Assembly: GCA_023657425.1 (NCBI GenBank)
Contig: JAGTJW010000001.1
Location: 1,302,001-1,366,000 of the forward strand
DNA length: 64,000 nt
Direction of reading: 5' to 3'
Origin: Ideonella sp. WA131b
Lineage (GTDB): Bacteria; Pseudomonadota; Gammaproteobacteria; Burkholderiales; Burkholderiaceae_C
The notes under the pieces were generated by a model, which saw only the letters and a list, made by a program, of their open reading frames with translations, ran no database searches and was not told the origin of the DNA. Of the stretch, positions 51,869 through 61,518 are shown piece by piece (within the stretch, counting starts at the first letter, position 1; every line of letters starts with the position of its first letter). A program made the translations under genes and the position numbers.

Positions 51869-53167
51869 ATGGCCGCCTCGCGCACGCCCCTCTCGCCGAC
51901 CCCGTTGTCCTTCGTCAGTCCCGGGCCCGACAGCCCCTGGGGCACCTACATCAGCCAGGTCGACCGCGTCATCCCCTACCTTGGCCACCTGGCCCGGTGG
52001 GCCGAGACGCTCAAGCGCCCGAAGCGCGCGTTGATCGTGGACATTCCGATCGAGCTCGACAACGGCGATGTCGCTCACTTCGAGGGTTTCCGCGTCCAGC
52101 ACAACCTGAGCCGCGGCCCGGGCAAGGGCGGCGTGCGCTACCACCCCGACGTCACGCTCGAGGAGGTGATGGCGCTGGCGGCGTGGATGAGCATCAAGAA
52201 CGCGGCCGTCAATCTGCCCTATGGCGGCGCCAAGGGCGGCATCCGCGTCGACCCGAAGCAGCTCAGCAACAAGGAGCTGGAGCGCATGACGCGGCGCTAC
52301 ACCAGCGAAATCGGCATGATCATCGGGCCGCAGCAGGACATTCCGGCGCCCGACGTGAACACCAACCCGCAGATCATGGCGTGGATGATGGACACCTACT
52401 GCATGAACACCGGCAGCAACGCCACCGGCGTCGTCACGGGCAAGCCGGTGCACCTGGGTGGCAGCCTGGGCCGCGTCAAGGCCACCGGCCGCGGCGTGTT
52501 CGTCACCGGCCGCGAGGCGGCGCGCCGCCTGAACCTCGATCTGAACAGCGCCCGCGTGGCGGTGCAGGGCTTCGGCAACGTCGGCTCGTCGGCGGCGGAG
52601 CTGTTCGCGCAGGCCGGCAGCAAGATCGTCGCCGCGCAAGACCACACCGGCACCATCGTCAACGACCGCGGCTTCGACATGGCCGACCTGATGGCGCACG
52701 TCAAGGCCACCGGCGGCGTCGGCGGCTTCAAGGGTGGCGAGTCGTGTGATGCCGAGGCCTTCTGGGACGTGAACTGCGACATCCTGATCCCGGCCGCACT
52801 TGAGGGGCAGATCACGGCCGAGCGGGCGCGGCGCATCACCGCGAAGCTGGTGCTTGAGGGCGCCAACGGCCCGACGGTGCCCAGCGCCGACGACATCCTG
52901 GCCGACCGCGGCGTGCTCGTCGTGCCCGACGTCATCTGCAACGCCGGTGGCGTGACGGTGAGCTACTTCGAGTGGGTGCAGGACTTCAGCTCGTTCTTCT
53001 GGACCGAAGACGAGATCAACGTGCGCCTGGACAAGATCATGATCGGCGCGCTGAAGAAGATCTGGGACACCGCCGACCGCCACCAGATCACGCTGCGCAC
53101 CGCCACCTTCGCGGTGGCCTGCGAGCGCATCCTCACGGCGCGCGAGGAGCGCGGTCTGTATCCCTGA
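51869..53167 (+). CDS. gdhA: Glu/Leu/Phe/Val family glutamate dehydrogenase
   Basis: 432 residues from ATG 51869, with GGAG nine bases upstream. The amino-acid-binding domain carries [20 protein letters not shown] and [20 protein letters not shown] with the catalytic lysine and Asp region [12 protein letters not shown]. The cofactor domain has [20 protein letters not shown]. The glutamate-family end [20 protein letters not shown] is present. It interconverts glutamate and 2-oxoglutarate plus ammonia. The lineage is that of NAD-type enzymes like RocG/GudB rather than E. coli GdhA, so the symbol is only nominal. Confidence 0.93.
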   Translation: MAASRTPLSPTPLSFVSPGPDSPWGTYISQVDRVIPYLGHLARWAETLKRPKRALIVDIPIELDNGDVAHFEGFRVQHNLSRGPGKGGVRYHPDVTLEEVMALAAWMSIKNAAVNLPYGGAKGGIRVDPKQLSNKELERMTRRYTSEIGMIIGPQQDIPAPDVNTNPQIMAWMMDTYCMNTGSNATGVVTGKPVHLGGSLGRVKATGRGVFVTGREAARRLNLDLNSARVAVQGFGNVGSSAAELFAQAGSKIVAAQDHTGTIVNDRGFDMADLMAHVKATGGVGGFKGGESCDAEAFWDVNCDILIPAALEGQITAERARRITAKLVLEGANGPTVPSADDILADRGVLVVPDVICNAGGVTVSYFEWVQDFSSFFWTEDEINVRLDKIMIGALKKIWDTADRHQITLRTATFAVACERILTAREERGLYP

Positions 53168-53316
53168 TCCAGGGTGAGTGCTGGGTGGGCTGCCTGCCAT
53201 GGTCCCGGGGCAGCTTCCGGCCCGTAGCGGCCAAGGGGCGCTGCGGGCCTTGAGCCCGAAACCGCGGCCTGACCCGGCCGCGGCCGGTGCGGGTCCGGAT
53301 TGGCCACAATCGGCCC

Positions 53317-54267
53317 ATGAACACGCCGCACAACCCGTTCGCCGCCCACGACCCCTACGCCACCGGCGCCGCCCCGACCTCTTTCGGCGCGCCCGTGCCG
53401 GCGGCGGCGCAGGCCCCCTTGGTTTACGACGTCACCGAGGCCGACTTCCAGGCCCGCGTGCTGGAGCGCTCGCTTGAGGTGCCCGTGCTGCTGGACTGCT
53501 GGGCGCCCTGGTGCGGCCCCTGCCGCAGCCTGGGCCCCCTGCTGGAGCGCCTGGCCGAGGCCTACGGCGGCGCCTTCGAGCTGGCCAAGATCAACACCGA
53601 CGAGGCCCCCAACCTCAGCGCGGCGCTGCGCGTCCGCAGCATTCCGCTGGTGGTGCTGTTCGTGGGGGGGCGGCCGGTCGACCAGTTCACCGGCGCACTG
53701 CCCGAGGGCCAGATCCGGGCTTTCCTCGACAAGCACCTGCAGCCGCCGGCCGATCCCGTGCAGGCCCTGCTCGACGAAGCCGCAGCGGCCCCGGCCGAGG
53801 ATGCCGAGGCCATGCTCACCGAAGCGCTGCAGATGGTGCCCGGCCACCCCGACGTGACGGCGGCGCTGGCCGATCGGCTGCTCGCGCGCAACGCCGAGAT
53901 CGCCGAAGTGACCGCGCTGCTCGACGCCGTGCCCGAGGCTGAGCGCGGTGAGCGCGACGACGCGCTGCGCAAGCGCCTGGCGCTGCTGGCCAACCGCCCC
54001 GCCGGCGATCCCCAGGCCCTGGCCGCGCGTGTGGCCACCAACCCGCGCGACTTCGAGGCCCGCTTTGCCCTGGGGGCCTGGCAGGTGTTCGAGGGCGACT
54101 GGAAGGCTGCCTTCGACAACCTGCTCGAGGTGGTGTTGCGCGACAAGGCCGAGGGCCGGCCCGACCGCGAACGGGCGCGCCAGCAGCTCATCGAGTGGTT
54201 CGGTGCCTGCCCCGACGCCGAGGCCGTGAGCCACGGCCGGCGCTATCTGGGCATGTACCTCAATTGA
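53317..54267 (+). CDS. cnoX: Co-chaperone/thioredoxin CnoX (YbbN-like)
   Basis: 316 residues from ATG 53317. After a disordered 35-residue lead comes a thioredoxin domain with the active site CWAPWCGPCRSLGPLLERLA and IPLVVLFVGGRPVDQF. The second half is alpha-helical TPR-like (DAEAMLTEALQMVPGHPDVT, RFALGAWQVFEGDWKAAFDN), the YbbN/CnoX architecture. CnoX protects proteins from oxidation and passes clients to DnaK or GroEL. Unlike E. coli CnoX, the CxxC (CGPC) is intact here, so redox activity is likely. Confidence 0.88.
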   Translation: MNTPHNPFAAHDPYATGAAPTSFGAPVPAAAQAPLVYDVTEADFQARVLERSLEVPVLLDCWAPWCGPCRSLGPLLERLAEAYGGAFELAKINTDEAPNLSAALRVRSIPLVVLFVGGRPVDQFTGALPEGQIRAFLDKHLQPPADPVQALLDEAAAAPAEDAEAMLTEALQMVPGHPDVTAALADRLLARNAEIAEVTALLDAVPEAERGERDDALRKRLALLANRPAGDPQALAARVATNPRDFEARFALGAWQVFEGDWKAAFDNLLEVVLRDKAEGRPDRERARQQLIEWFGACPDAEAVSHGRRYLGMYLN

Positions 54268-54285
54268 CGCGCACGCCCCCGCGCG

Positions 54286-57200
54286 TCACGCCGGCCCCGC
54301 CAGCAGCTCGGCGTTGCCGCCGGCAGCAGCGGTGTTGATGCTCAGCGTCTGCTCGGCGCAAAAGCGAACCAGGTAGTGCGGCCCGCCGGCCTTCGGGCCG
54401 GTGCCGCTCAAGCCTTCGCCGCCAAAGGGCTGCACGCCCACGACGGCGCCGATCATGTTGCGATTGACGTAGACGTTGCCCACGCGGGCCTGCGCTGCGA
54501 TGCGCTCGGCGCGGGTGTCGATCCGCGTCTGCACGCCCAAAGTGAGGCCGTAGCCCAGCGCGTTGATCTGCACCACGACCTCGTCGATCGTCGTCGCCGC
54601 CTGGCCCGGGCCCCAGCGCACCACGTGCAGCACGGGGCCGAAGATCTCGGCCTCCAGGTCCGCGATGCGGCCGATCTCGAAGGCCACCGGCGCCAGCAGG
54701 TTCGGCACCGCGGCCGCGGGCATCGGCGCGCGACCCAAGAGGCGCGCCTCGCGCTCCAGCCGCTGCACGGCCGCGCCGATGGCGGTGTGCGCTTCTTCGT
54801 CGATCAGCGGGCCCACGTCGGTGGCGAGCATGGCGGGGTCGCCCACCACCAGCTCGGCCATCGCGCCCTTGAGCATCTCGATCACGCCGTCCGCGGCTGC
54901 CGAGTGCAGCACCAGCAGGCGCAGCGCACTGCAGCGCTGGCCGGCGCTGCGGAAGGCGCTCTGCACGACGGCGTCCACCACCTGCTCGGGCAGCGCGGTG
55001 CTGTCCACCACCATGGCGTTCAGGCCGCCGGTCTCGGCGATCAACGGCACGATGGCGCCATCCTTTGCGGCCAGCGTGCGGTTGATCAGCCGCGCCACTG
55101 CCGTGCTGCCGGTGAAGCACACGCCCGCGGTGTGCGGGTGCGCCACCAGCGCGGCGCCCACGGTCTCGCCCGGGCCGTGCAGCAGGGCCAGCGCGTCGGC
55201 CGGCACGCCCGCGCGGTGCAGCAGCTCCACGAAGCGCGCCGCCACCACCGGCGTCTGCTCGGCCGGCTTGGCGGCCACGGCATTGCCGGCCACCAGCGCG
55301 GCCACCACCTGGCCGGCGAAGATGGCCAGCGGAAAGTTCCACGGGCTGATGCAGACGAAGACACCGCGGCCCTTCAGGCGCAGCACGTTGCGCTCGCCGG
55401 TGGGGCCGGGCAGTTCCTGCTCCGCCAGGCGCGACTCGGCCTGGTCGGCGTAGTAGCGGCAGAAGTCCACGGCCTCGCGCACCTCGGCCACGCAGTCGCC
55501 GAGCGTCTTGTGCGCCTCCTTGACGAGCAGGCCGCAGAACTCGGGCAGGCGCGCGTCCAGCGCGTCGGCAGCGGCACGCAGGAGGGCGGCGCGCTCGGTC
55601 AGCGCCCGGGCGCGCCAGGCCTCGAAGCCGTGCGCCAGGCGCTGCATGGCGGTGTCGACGTCGGCCGGCGTGTCCATCGGCGGCGGCGCGATGCGCGTCA
55701 GCGCCACTGCGGCCTCCAGCGGCGCGCGCTGGGCGACGCAGGCGAGATCCGCACCCGTGCTGTTGGCGCGGCCCGCGCCGTACAGCGCCACCGGCAAGGG
55801 CAGCGCCGATGCGGCCTGCGTGGCGACGGCGGCTTCCACTGGCGAGGCCAGCAGCTCCTCGGCGGCCACGGCCTCGTCGGCCAGCTGGTGCACGAAGCTG
55901 CTGTTGGCGCCGTTCTCCAGCAGCCGGCGCACGAGGTAGGCCAGCAGGTCGTGGTGCTCGCCCACCGGCGCATACACCCGGCAGGCCACAGGCCCGCCGG
56001 CCAGCACCTCGCGGTAGATGCCCTCGCCCATGCCGTGCAGCCGCTGCATCTCGAAGGCGGCACCCCGCTCGGCGGCCATCTGCACGATGGCCGCGATGGT
56101 GCCGGCGTTGTGGGTGGCGAACTGCGGGTAGATCACGGCATGGTGCGCGATCAGCCGCGCCGCGCAGGCCAGGTAGCTCAGGTCGGTGTGGTGCTTGTGC
56201 GTGAACACCGGGTAGCCGGGCAGGCCGGCCTCCTGCGCGCGCTTGATCTCGCCGTCCCAGTAGGCGCCCTTTACCAGCCGCACCATGAAGCGCAGGCCGT
56301 GCCTCTGGGCGATGCGCGCCACCTCGTCCACCACCTCCAGCGCGCGCGTCTGGTAAGACTGCACCGCCAGGCCGAAGCCCTGCCACTGCGGGTGGGTGGC
56401 GGCGATGTGCGCAGCCAGCTGCTCGAACAAGGCCAGCGAGAGTTCGAGCCGGTCGCTTTCTTCGGCGTCGATGGTCAGGTTCAGGTTGGCCGCCGCGGCC
56501 TCGTCGACGAGCATGCGCACGCGCGGCAGCAGCACGGCGGACACGCGCTCGCGCTGCGCGTCTTCATAACGGCTGAAAAGGGCGGAGAGCTTGATGCTGA
56601 TGCCATCGGCGGCCATCGGCGAGGCGGCCACGCGGCCACCAGCGATGCTGCGCAGTGCGTGGCGGTAGCTGGCGAGGTAGCGCTCGGCGTCCGGCTCGGT
56701 GCGGGCGCCTTCGCCGAGCATGTCGTAGCTGAACGTCAGGCGCGGCTGGGCCTTGCGTTGCGCCGCCGCCTCGTCCATGGCTTCGCCGATGGTGCGGCCG
56801 AGCACGAACTGCCGGCCCAGCAGCTGGATCGCGCGCACGGTGGCCGCCAACACGGTGCGCGAGCCCAGTCGCCGCAGCACCCCGGGTGGGTTCTCGTTGT
56901 CCGGGAGGAACTTCTTCGACAGCGCGATGGCGCTGGCCGAGATCTGCGCCAGCATCCTGTGCGGACCCTCGGCCGGGCCGCCCCCGCCTTCGAACTCGGC
57001 ACGGCCCAGCTGGTCGGCTGTCAGCGCGATGGCCGTCTCGGCGTCGGGCACGCGCAGCAGCGCCTCGGCCAGCCGCATCAGTGCCAGGCCCTCGTTGCTG
57101 GAGATGGGGTATTCGCGCAGCAGGCTCTCGAGGGCCCAGAACGGCGCCGGCTTCTCGCGAACCGCCTGCACCCAGGGCCTGGCCTGCGCCACCACGGCAG

Positions 57201-57306
57201 GCCAGGCCAGCCGGCCGTTCAGCTGCTGCAGCAGGGCGGCCACCGCCTCGGGCTCGGGCCGGTAAGGGAAGGGCAGGCGTGGGGCGGGGTCGAGGTGGGT
57301 GCGCAT
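54286..57306 (-). CDS. putA: Bifunctional proline dehydrogenase/P5C dehydrogenase
   Basis: 1006 residues. The first half is the FAD-binding proline dehydrogenase barrel (ISIKLSALFSRYEDAQRERV, LVKGAYWDGEIKRAQEAGLP, YAPVGEHHDLLAYLVRRLLE). The second half is the aldehyde dehydrogenase (SPWNFPLAIFAGQVVAALVA, FTGSTAVARLI, catalytic Cys near 792 in FRSAGQRCSAL, EIFGPVLHVVRWG). It oxidises proline to glutamate by channelling P5C. There is no N-terminal ribbon-helix-helix domain as in E. coli PutA, so it cannot repress itself; the divergent Lrp-type regulator probably controls it. It shares a 98-bp promoter region with that gene. Confidence 0.96.
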   Translation of the reverse strand: MRTHLDPAPRLPFPYRPEPEAVAALLQQLNGRLAWPAVVAQARPWVQAVREKPAPFWALESLLREYPISSNEGLALMRLAEALLRVPDAETAIALTADQLGRAEFEGGGGPAEGPHRMLAQISASAIALSKKFLPDNENPPGVLRRLGSRTVLAATVRAIQLLGRQFVLGRTIGEAMDEAAAQRKAQPRLTFSYDMLGEGARTEPDAERYLASYRHALRSIAGGRVAASPMAADGISIKLSALFSRYEDAQRERVSAVLLPRVRMLVDEAAAANLNLTIDAEESDRLELSLALFEQLAAHIAATHPQWQGFGLAVQSYQTRALEVVDEVARIAQRHGLRFMVRLVKGAYWDGEIKRAQEAGLPGYPVFTHKHHTDLSYLACAARLIAHHAVIYPQFATHNAGTIAAIVQMAAERGAAFEMQRLHGMGEGIYREVLAGGPVACRVYAPVGEHHDLLAYLVRRLLENGANSSFVHQLADEAVAAEELLASPVEAAVATQAASALPLPVALYGAGRANSTGADLACVAQRAPLEAAVALTRIAPPPMDTPADVDTAMQRLAHGFEAWRARALTERAALLRAAADALDARLPEFCGLLVKEAHKTLGDCVAEVREAVDFCRYYADQAESRLAEQELPGPTGERNVLRLKGRGVFVCISPWNFPLAIFAGQVVAALVAGNAVAAKPAEQTPVVAARFVELLHRAGVPADALALLHGPGETVGAALVAHPHTAGVCFTGSTAVARLINRTLAAKDGAIVPLIAETGGLNAMVVDSTALPEQVVDAVVQSAFRSAGQRCSALRLLVLHSAAADGVIEMLKGAMAELVVGDPAMLATDVGPLIDEEAHTAIGAAVQRLEREARLLGRAPMPAAAVPNLLAPVAFEIGRIADLEAEIFGPVLHVVRWGPGQAATTIDEVVVQINALGYGLTLGVQTRIDTRAERIAAQARVGNVYVNRNMIGAVVGVQPFGGEGLSGTGPKAGGPHYLVRFCAEQTLSINTAAAGGNAELLAGPA

Positions 57307-57404
57307 GGAGGGGGTGGCCGGCGGGTGTGGACGATGCGCAGCTTAGGCCGCCAGAACCTGCACGCGATTCGGTTTTGCGCCCGCCTGCCGGAGAATCCTG
57401 CGCC

Positions 57405-57914
57405 ATGGACACCCGACCCTCCCCCGGCATCGACAGCGACGCCGCCGGCCGCGACCGCGGCCTTGACAAGATCGACCGCCGCATCCTTCGTGTGCTGCAG
57501 GCCGACGGCCGCATCAGCAATCTCAAGCTCGCCGACGAGGTGCACCTGTCACCCACCGCGGTGCTGGAGCGCGTGAAGCGCCTCACCCGCGACGGCTACA
57601 TCCTCGGTTACGAGGCGCGGCTGAACCCCGTCAAGCTGGGGCAGGGGTTGCTGGTGTTCGTGGAGATCCTGCTCGACCGCACCGTGCACGACGTGATGGA
57701 CAGCTTCAAGGCCGCCGTCCAGGTGCGCCCCGAGATCCTGGAGGCCCACCTCGTGGCCGGCGGCTTCGATTACCTGCTGAAGACGCGTGTGGCCGACATG
57801 GCCGCCTACCGCGAGTTCATCGGCAGCGTCATCTGGACGCTGCCCGGCGTGCGCGAGACCCGCACCTATGCGGTGATGGAAGAGGTGAAGAGCACCTCGC
57901 TGCTGCAAGTCTGA
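57405..57914 (+). CDS. Lrp/AsnC family regulator, probable PutA activator
   Basis: 169 residues from ATG 57405. An N-terminal helix-turn-helix (LDKIDRRILRVLQADGRISN, LKLADEVHLSPTAVLERVKR) is followed by a RAM ligand-binding domain (LVFVEILLDRTVHDVMDSFK, VAGGFDYLLKTRVADMAAYR). It is divergent from putA, the arrangement seen for PutR-type regulators that activate putA with proline as coinducer; that role is inferred from position. A 20-residue polar lead precedes the domain. Confidence 0.9.
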   Translation: MDTRPSPGIDSDAAGRDRGLDKIDRRILRVLQADGRISNLKLADEVHLSPTAVLERVKRLTRDGYILGYEARLNPVKLGQGLLVFVEILLDRTVHDVMDSFKAAVQVRPEILEAHLVAGGFDYLLKTRVADMAAYREFIGSVIWTLPGVRETRTYAVMEEVKSTSLLQV

Positions 57915-57932
57915 ACGCGGGCCGCGCCGGAC

Positions 57933-58550
57933 TCAGCCCTTGGGCGCCGGCCGCAGGCCGTTCCAGCAGGTGCGCTGCACGAGCTCGACGATCTTCGCGT
58001 CGGCGTACGCGCCGCCGGCCTTGAGGTAGGCGGGCACGGGGTCGCAGGCGCGGGCGTAGATGGTGTAGAGCACCAGCTCGGGGGGCAGTGTGGGGTCGAT
58101 GTCGCCATCGGCCTGGGCCTGCAGGATCCACGCGCCCATGCGATCGGAAACCTGCACCAGCAGCTCAAGGTAGGTCTTGTGCGCCACCAGTTCGGCGCGC
58201 AGCGAGCTGTTCTGCGAGGGCACGGTGGGCATCTCGCCGCCGAGCTGCATCTCCAGCGCCCAGCGCGACAGGGCCATCAGGCGATCGATCGCGCTCGCGC
58301 CCTCGCGCGCGGCCTGCTGGTCGATCATCGCCAGTGTGCGCTCAAGCAGCCGCACCATGGCCGCGGCGGCCAGGGCTTCCTTCGACGGGAAGTGCTTGTA
58401 CAGGCTGGCCTTGGCGATACCGACATCGGCGGCGACCTCGTCCACCGTCATGAGGTCGAACCCCTTGTCGGCCAGCAGCCGGTTGACGGCAGCGATGATG
58501 GCGTCCTCGCGGACGCGCAAGACTTGTTCCTTGAAAGACAGACGGCTCAT
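57933..58550 (-). CDS. TetR/AcrR family transcriptional regulator
   Basis: 205 residues. N-terminal helix-turn-helix: REDAIIAAVNRLLADKGFDL, MTVDEVAADVGIAKASLYKH, FPSKEALAAAAM. The C-terminal helical ligand domain is not diagnostic. It converges on the Lrp-type regulator gene with 18 bp between stops. No obvious target efflux or catabolic gene lies next to it, so its ligand and targets are unknown. Confidence 0.9.
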   Translation of the reverse strand: MSRLSFKEQVLRVREDAIIAAVNRLLADKGFDLMTVDEVAADVGIAKASLYKHFPSKEALAAAAMVRLLERTLAMIDQQAAREGASAIDRLMALSRWALEMQLGGEMPTVPSQNSSLRAELVAHKTYLELLVQVSDRMGAWILQAQADGDIDPTLPPELVLYTIYARACDPVPAYLKAGGAYADAKIVELVQRTCWNGLRPAPKG

Positions 58551-58626
58551 GGCGCGATTCTAAGATTCGCAGGTCGAAAAGCGACCTCGCGGTCACCAAA
58601 AGACCGCGGCGTCTGCCCGGTGGCGC

Positions 58627-58833
58627 TCAGGCCGCGCGTCGCCGCCGTGCCCAGCGAGCGCGCCAGCCCTGACCTGCTGGCGGCGCCGTCCGGGTGACAG
58701 GCTCCGCGCACGGGAGGCTGAGTTCCAGCCCGAAGGTGGTGCCGAAGTCGGCCGGGTCCAGCGTGGCGGCAGCCTTCGGGCGAGCACGCCAGGCCGTGAA
58801 CCAGCGGGTGAAGGAGCGTTCGGCCTTGTTCAT
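58627..58833 (-). CDS. Small hypothetical protein
   Basis: 68 residues from ATG 58833, with AAGG six bases upstream. It starts MNKAERSFTRWFTAWRARPK, then ATLDPADFGTTFGLELSLP and ends in an Arg-rich tail. No family was recognised. The first 45 residues look like a real protein (balanced composition, SD site), while the tail is low-complexity. It lies between the TetR gene and the Hsp70-like gene. Confidence 0.45.
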   Translation of the reverse strand: MNKAERSFTRWFTAWRARPKAAATLDPADFGTTFGLELSLPCAEPVTRTAPPAGQGWRARWARRRRAA

Positions 58834-59004
58834 CGGGCACCTTGGCGGGGTGGGTGTTGGGTGTGTGACCGAAGTGTCGATCTCCTTGCCCTGGCGTGAG
58901 CAACCGAACAAGGCTGGCGATGTGGCCCAGTTCACGGGCTCCTGGCCTTCGTGCGCGGGGCGGGTCCTAGAATCGCGTGCCTTCTGGGTCCCCGGGATGC
59001 GGCG

Positions 59005-60312
59005 ATGGCGGGTTTCGTGGCGATCGACTTCGGCACCTCGAACTCCGCGGCGGCCCTGCCCGCACACGGCGGCGGCGTCGAGCTGGTGCCCCTCGAGGGC
59101 GCCGAGCGCACCATGCCGACCGCGGTCTTCTACCGCGCCGACACGCCGCCGCAGCAGCTGGAGCCCGAACGCCTGGTGGGCCGCGCCGCCATCGCCGCCT
59201 ACGTCGAGGGCGTCGATGGCCGGCTCATGCGGTCCATGAAGAGCCTGCTCGGCTCCAGCCTGCTCGACCAGCGCACCGAGGTCGGCGGCGGCCGGGCGGT
59301 GCGTTACCACGAGGTCGTCACCGGTTATCTGCGCGAACTGAAGACGCGGGCCGAGGCACGCGCTGGCGTGCCCCTGCGGCGCGCGGTGCTCGGGCGGCCG
59401 GTGTTCTTCGTCGACGACGACCCGGCGCGCGACGCGCAGGCGCAGGCTGCGCTGGCGCAGGCGGCGCGGGCAGTGGGCTTTGCCGAGTTGGAGTTCCAGT
59501 ACGAGCCGATCGCCGCCGCGCTGGACCACGAGTCCACGGTCGGAAGCGAGCGCCTGGTGCTGGTGGCCGACATCGGCGGCGGCACCTCCGATTTCACGCT
59601 CGTCCGTGTCGGCCCGGAGCGCCGCGGCCGGCCCGATCGGCGCGACGACATCCTGGCCAGCCACGGCGTGCACAGGGCCGGCACCGACTTCGACCGGCAA
59701 GTCGAGCTGGCCGCGATCCTGCCGCTGCTGGGCCACCGCTCGCGCCGCGCGCCGCGTGCCGGTGATGCGCCCGGCGTGCCCACCGCCGAGCTGCCCAGCG
59801 GCCTGTACTTCGACCTCGCCACCTGGCACTTGATCAACACCGTCTACGCCCCGGCCCGGCTGGCCGAACTGCGCGGCATGAAAGCCTGGTACGCCGAGCC
59901 CCGCCACCACGCGCGGATGATGACGGTGCTGGAAGAGCGACTGGGCCACGCCCTGGCCGCCGCGGCGGAGGCGGCCAAGATCGAGGTCGCCCAACGCGGC
60001 CTGGCGCCGGTGGACCTGGGCCTCGTCGAGCCCGGGCTGGCCACGCTGCTGCGCGAGGCCGACGCCGCCGCGGCACTGGAGCCTGATCTCGGCGCCATCG
60101 TGGCCGCCGCGCGCGAGACGGTGCGCCTGGCCGGTGTGGCACCGGGCGCCGTGCAGGATCTCTACTTCACCGGCGGCTCCACCGGGCTGGCGCCGCTGGT
60201 GGACCGCATCGCGGCCGAATTCCCGGCCGCCACGCGCGTGCGCGGCGACCGCTACGCCAGTGTTGCCCAGGGCCTGGGCCTGCACGCACGCGCCGTGTTC
60301 GGCACGGCCTGA
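59005..60312 (+). CDS. Hsp70-family protein (YegD-like)
   Basis: 435 residues from ATG 59005. The actin/Hsp70 ATPase fold is evident: VAIDFGTSNSAAALPAHGGG (phosphate 1), AVLGRPVFFVDDDPARDAQA, the YEPIAAALDHES connect region, LVLVADIGGGTSDFTLVRVG (phosphate 2) and FTGGSTGLAPLVDRIAAEFP (adenosine). The C-terminal substrate-binding domain of DnaK is absent, as in YegD. The role is uncertain; such proteins may be atypical chaperones. It converges on a TPR gene with 21 bp between stops. Confidence 0.88.
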   Translation: MAGFVAIDFGTSNSAAALPAHGGGVELVPLEGAERTMPTAVFYRADTPPQQLEPERLVGRAAIAAYVEGVDGRLMRSMKSLLGSSLLDQRTEVGGGRAVRYHEVVTGYLRELKTRAEARAGVPLRRAVLGRPVFFVDDDPARDAQAQAALAQAARAVGFAELEFQYEPIAAALDHESTVGSERLVLVADIGGGTSDFTLVRVGPERRGRPDRRDDILASHGVHRAGTDFDRQVELAAILPLLGHRSRRAPRAGDAPGVPTAELPSGLYFDLATWHLINTVYAPARLAELRGMKAWYAEPRHHARMMTVLEERLGHALAAAAEAAKIEVAQRGLAPVDLGLVEPGLATLLREADAAAALEPDLGAIVAAARETVRLAGVAPGAVQDLYFTGGSTGLAPLVDRIAAEFPAATRVRGDRYASVAQGLGLHARAVFGTA

Positions 60313-60333
60313 TCAGACGCGCATCAGCGGCCA

Positions 60334-60828
60334 CTACCGGTTGGCGGCCTTGTAGGCCGCGACGGCCTTCTTCAGCGTCTCCAGCGGCTCGCAGGGGCTG
60401 GCGATGCCGCAGGCGCGCTGCAGCCGCGCCAGGTAGGCCTCGGCGGCGGGCAGGTCCTTGTTCATCAGCGCCAGCTCGCCCACGTACTCCAGCGCACCCA
60501 AGTGGTTGGGGTCGATGCGCAGCGCGGCGTCGTAGAAGCGCTGCGCGCCCGCGAGGTCGGGCGTGGCCTGCTTGCGCAGCACAAAGCCCATCAGGTTGTT
60601 CCAGTCCGCGCTGCGCTCCTGGTTCAGGCGTCGCAGCTCGGCCAGTGCCTCGGGCCAGTGCCCGGCCTTGATGTGGCCTTGCACGGCCGCCAGCGGCGCG
60701 GCGGCCGGGGCGCTGTAGCGCGGCGGTGGTGGCGGCTCGGGGGTGGTGTCGGCCGCCTGCGCCTGCGGCGCCAGCAGCGCCAGGCTGGCGAGCACGCCCA
60801 CGGTGGCCAGGGATCGGTGGGGTGTCAT
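60334..60828 (-). CDS. Exported TPR-repeat protein
   Basis: 164 residues from ATG 60828. A signal peptide (MTPHRSLATVGVLASLALLA, cut near AQA-AD) and a proline-rich linker precede tetratricopeptide repeats: LAAVQGHIKAGHWPEALAEL, then FYDAALRIDPNHLGALEYVG and ELALMNKDLPAAEAYLARLQ. Cysteines in ACGIASPCEPLE may form a disulfide. The start codon overlaps the stop of the UPF0149 gene as ATGA, so the two are translationally coupled. Partner unknown. Confidence 0.8.
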   Translation of the reverse strand: MTPHRSLATVGVLASLALLAPQAQAADTTPEPPPPPRYSAPAAAPLAAVQGHIKAGHWPEALAELRRLNQERSADWNNLMGFVLRKQATPDLAGAQRFYDAALRIDPNHLGALEYVGELALMNKDLPAAEAYLARLQRACGIASPCEPLETLKKAVAAYKAANR

Positions 60829-61499
60829 CGTGGGCTCCGGATCGGTCGGCGGGAAGGGCGGGGAACGGGGTGGGACGCAGCGCGGCCGGTGGGCCCGCGC
60901 CGCACGGGCGTTGCGGCGCGCGGCCGCGTGACGTCGGCCATCAGCATCAGCGCGCGCACGGTGTCCTGCACGGCCTCGGCCAGGTCGGCCGGTGGCTCCA
61001 GCGTCTCGATCACCGCGGCCAGTGCGTCGGCGTCCTCGAGGTCCTCGCGTGGCACGTGCATGAACAGCAGCGCCAGCGGTTCCACCAAGGCCGGGTCGTC
61101 TTGGGCCATCAGCGCGGGGAACAACTCGGTGGCGGCGGCAAAGCCGGCCACCCAGGGCAGCAGGCAGTCCGAGGGCGAAGCCGGCTCGCCGTCGTCGTCT
61201 TCGAGCGGGTAGACCCAGGGGTCGAACCAGTCGCGGCGGCCGATGGCCGCGTCGATCTCGGCGTGGCGGCGCGTCACCAGCGCACGGATCTCGTCGCTGG
61301 CCGCCCCCGGCGGGGGCGCCTGGCCGTCGAGGTCGAACACCGCCGGCAGCCAGGCCGTCAGCGGCACCGGCTTCGGCTGCAGCAGCACGCCACACAGATA
61401 ACCGTCGATGGCGCTCACGTCCAGCGCCTGCAGCGGGGCCGGCAGGTCGTCGAGCAGGCTTTGCAGGCGGAGCAGGTCTTGGTCGGAAAGCGTCGGCAT
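60825..61499 (-). CDS. UPF0149 family protein (YgfB/YecA-like)
   Basis: 224 residues from ATG 61499 (MPTLSDQDLLRLQSLLDDLP). Conserved pattern: LDVSAIDGYLCGVLLQPKPV, WVYPLEDDDGE with SDCLLPWVAGFAAATELFP, and LLFMHVPREDLED. UPF0149 proteins are small helical proteins; some carry a C-terminal SEC-C metal motif, but here the tail is an Arg/Pro-rich extension without it. The role is unknown. A run of 18 C on the coding strand lies 20 bases before the start codon. Confidence 0.85.
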   Translation of the reverse strand: MPTLSDQDLLRLQSLLDDLPAPLQALDVSAIDGYLCGVLLQPKPVPLTAWLPAVFDLDGQAPPPGAASDEIRALVTRRHAEIDAAIGRRDWFDPWVYPLEDDDGEPASPSDCLLPWVAGFAAATELFPALMAQDDPALVEPLALLFMHVPREDLEDADALAAVIETLEPPADLAEAVQDTVRALMLMADVTRPRAATPVRRGPTGRAASHPVPRPSRRPIRSPR

Positions 61500-61518
61500 G
61501 AACGTTGGCGTGGTCAGC

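Noticed and set aside
54376..57576. A 1066-codon plus-strand frame opposite putA
   Set aside because: Antisense shadow of a confidently identified gene, with low-complexity His/Arg/Gly-rich product.
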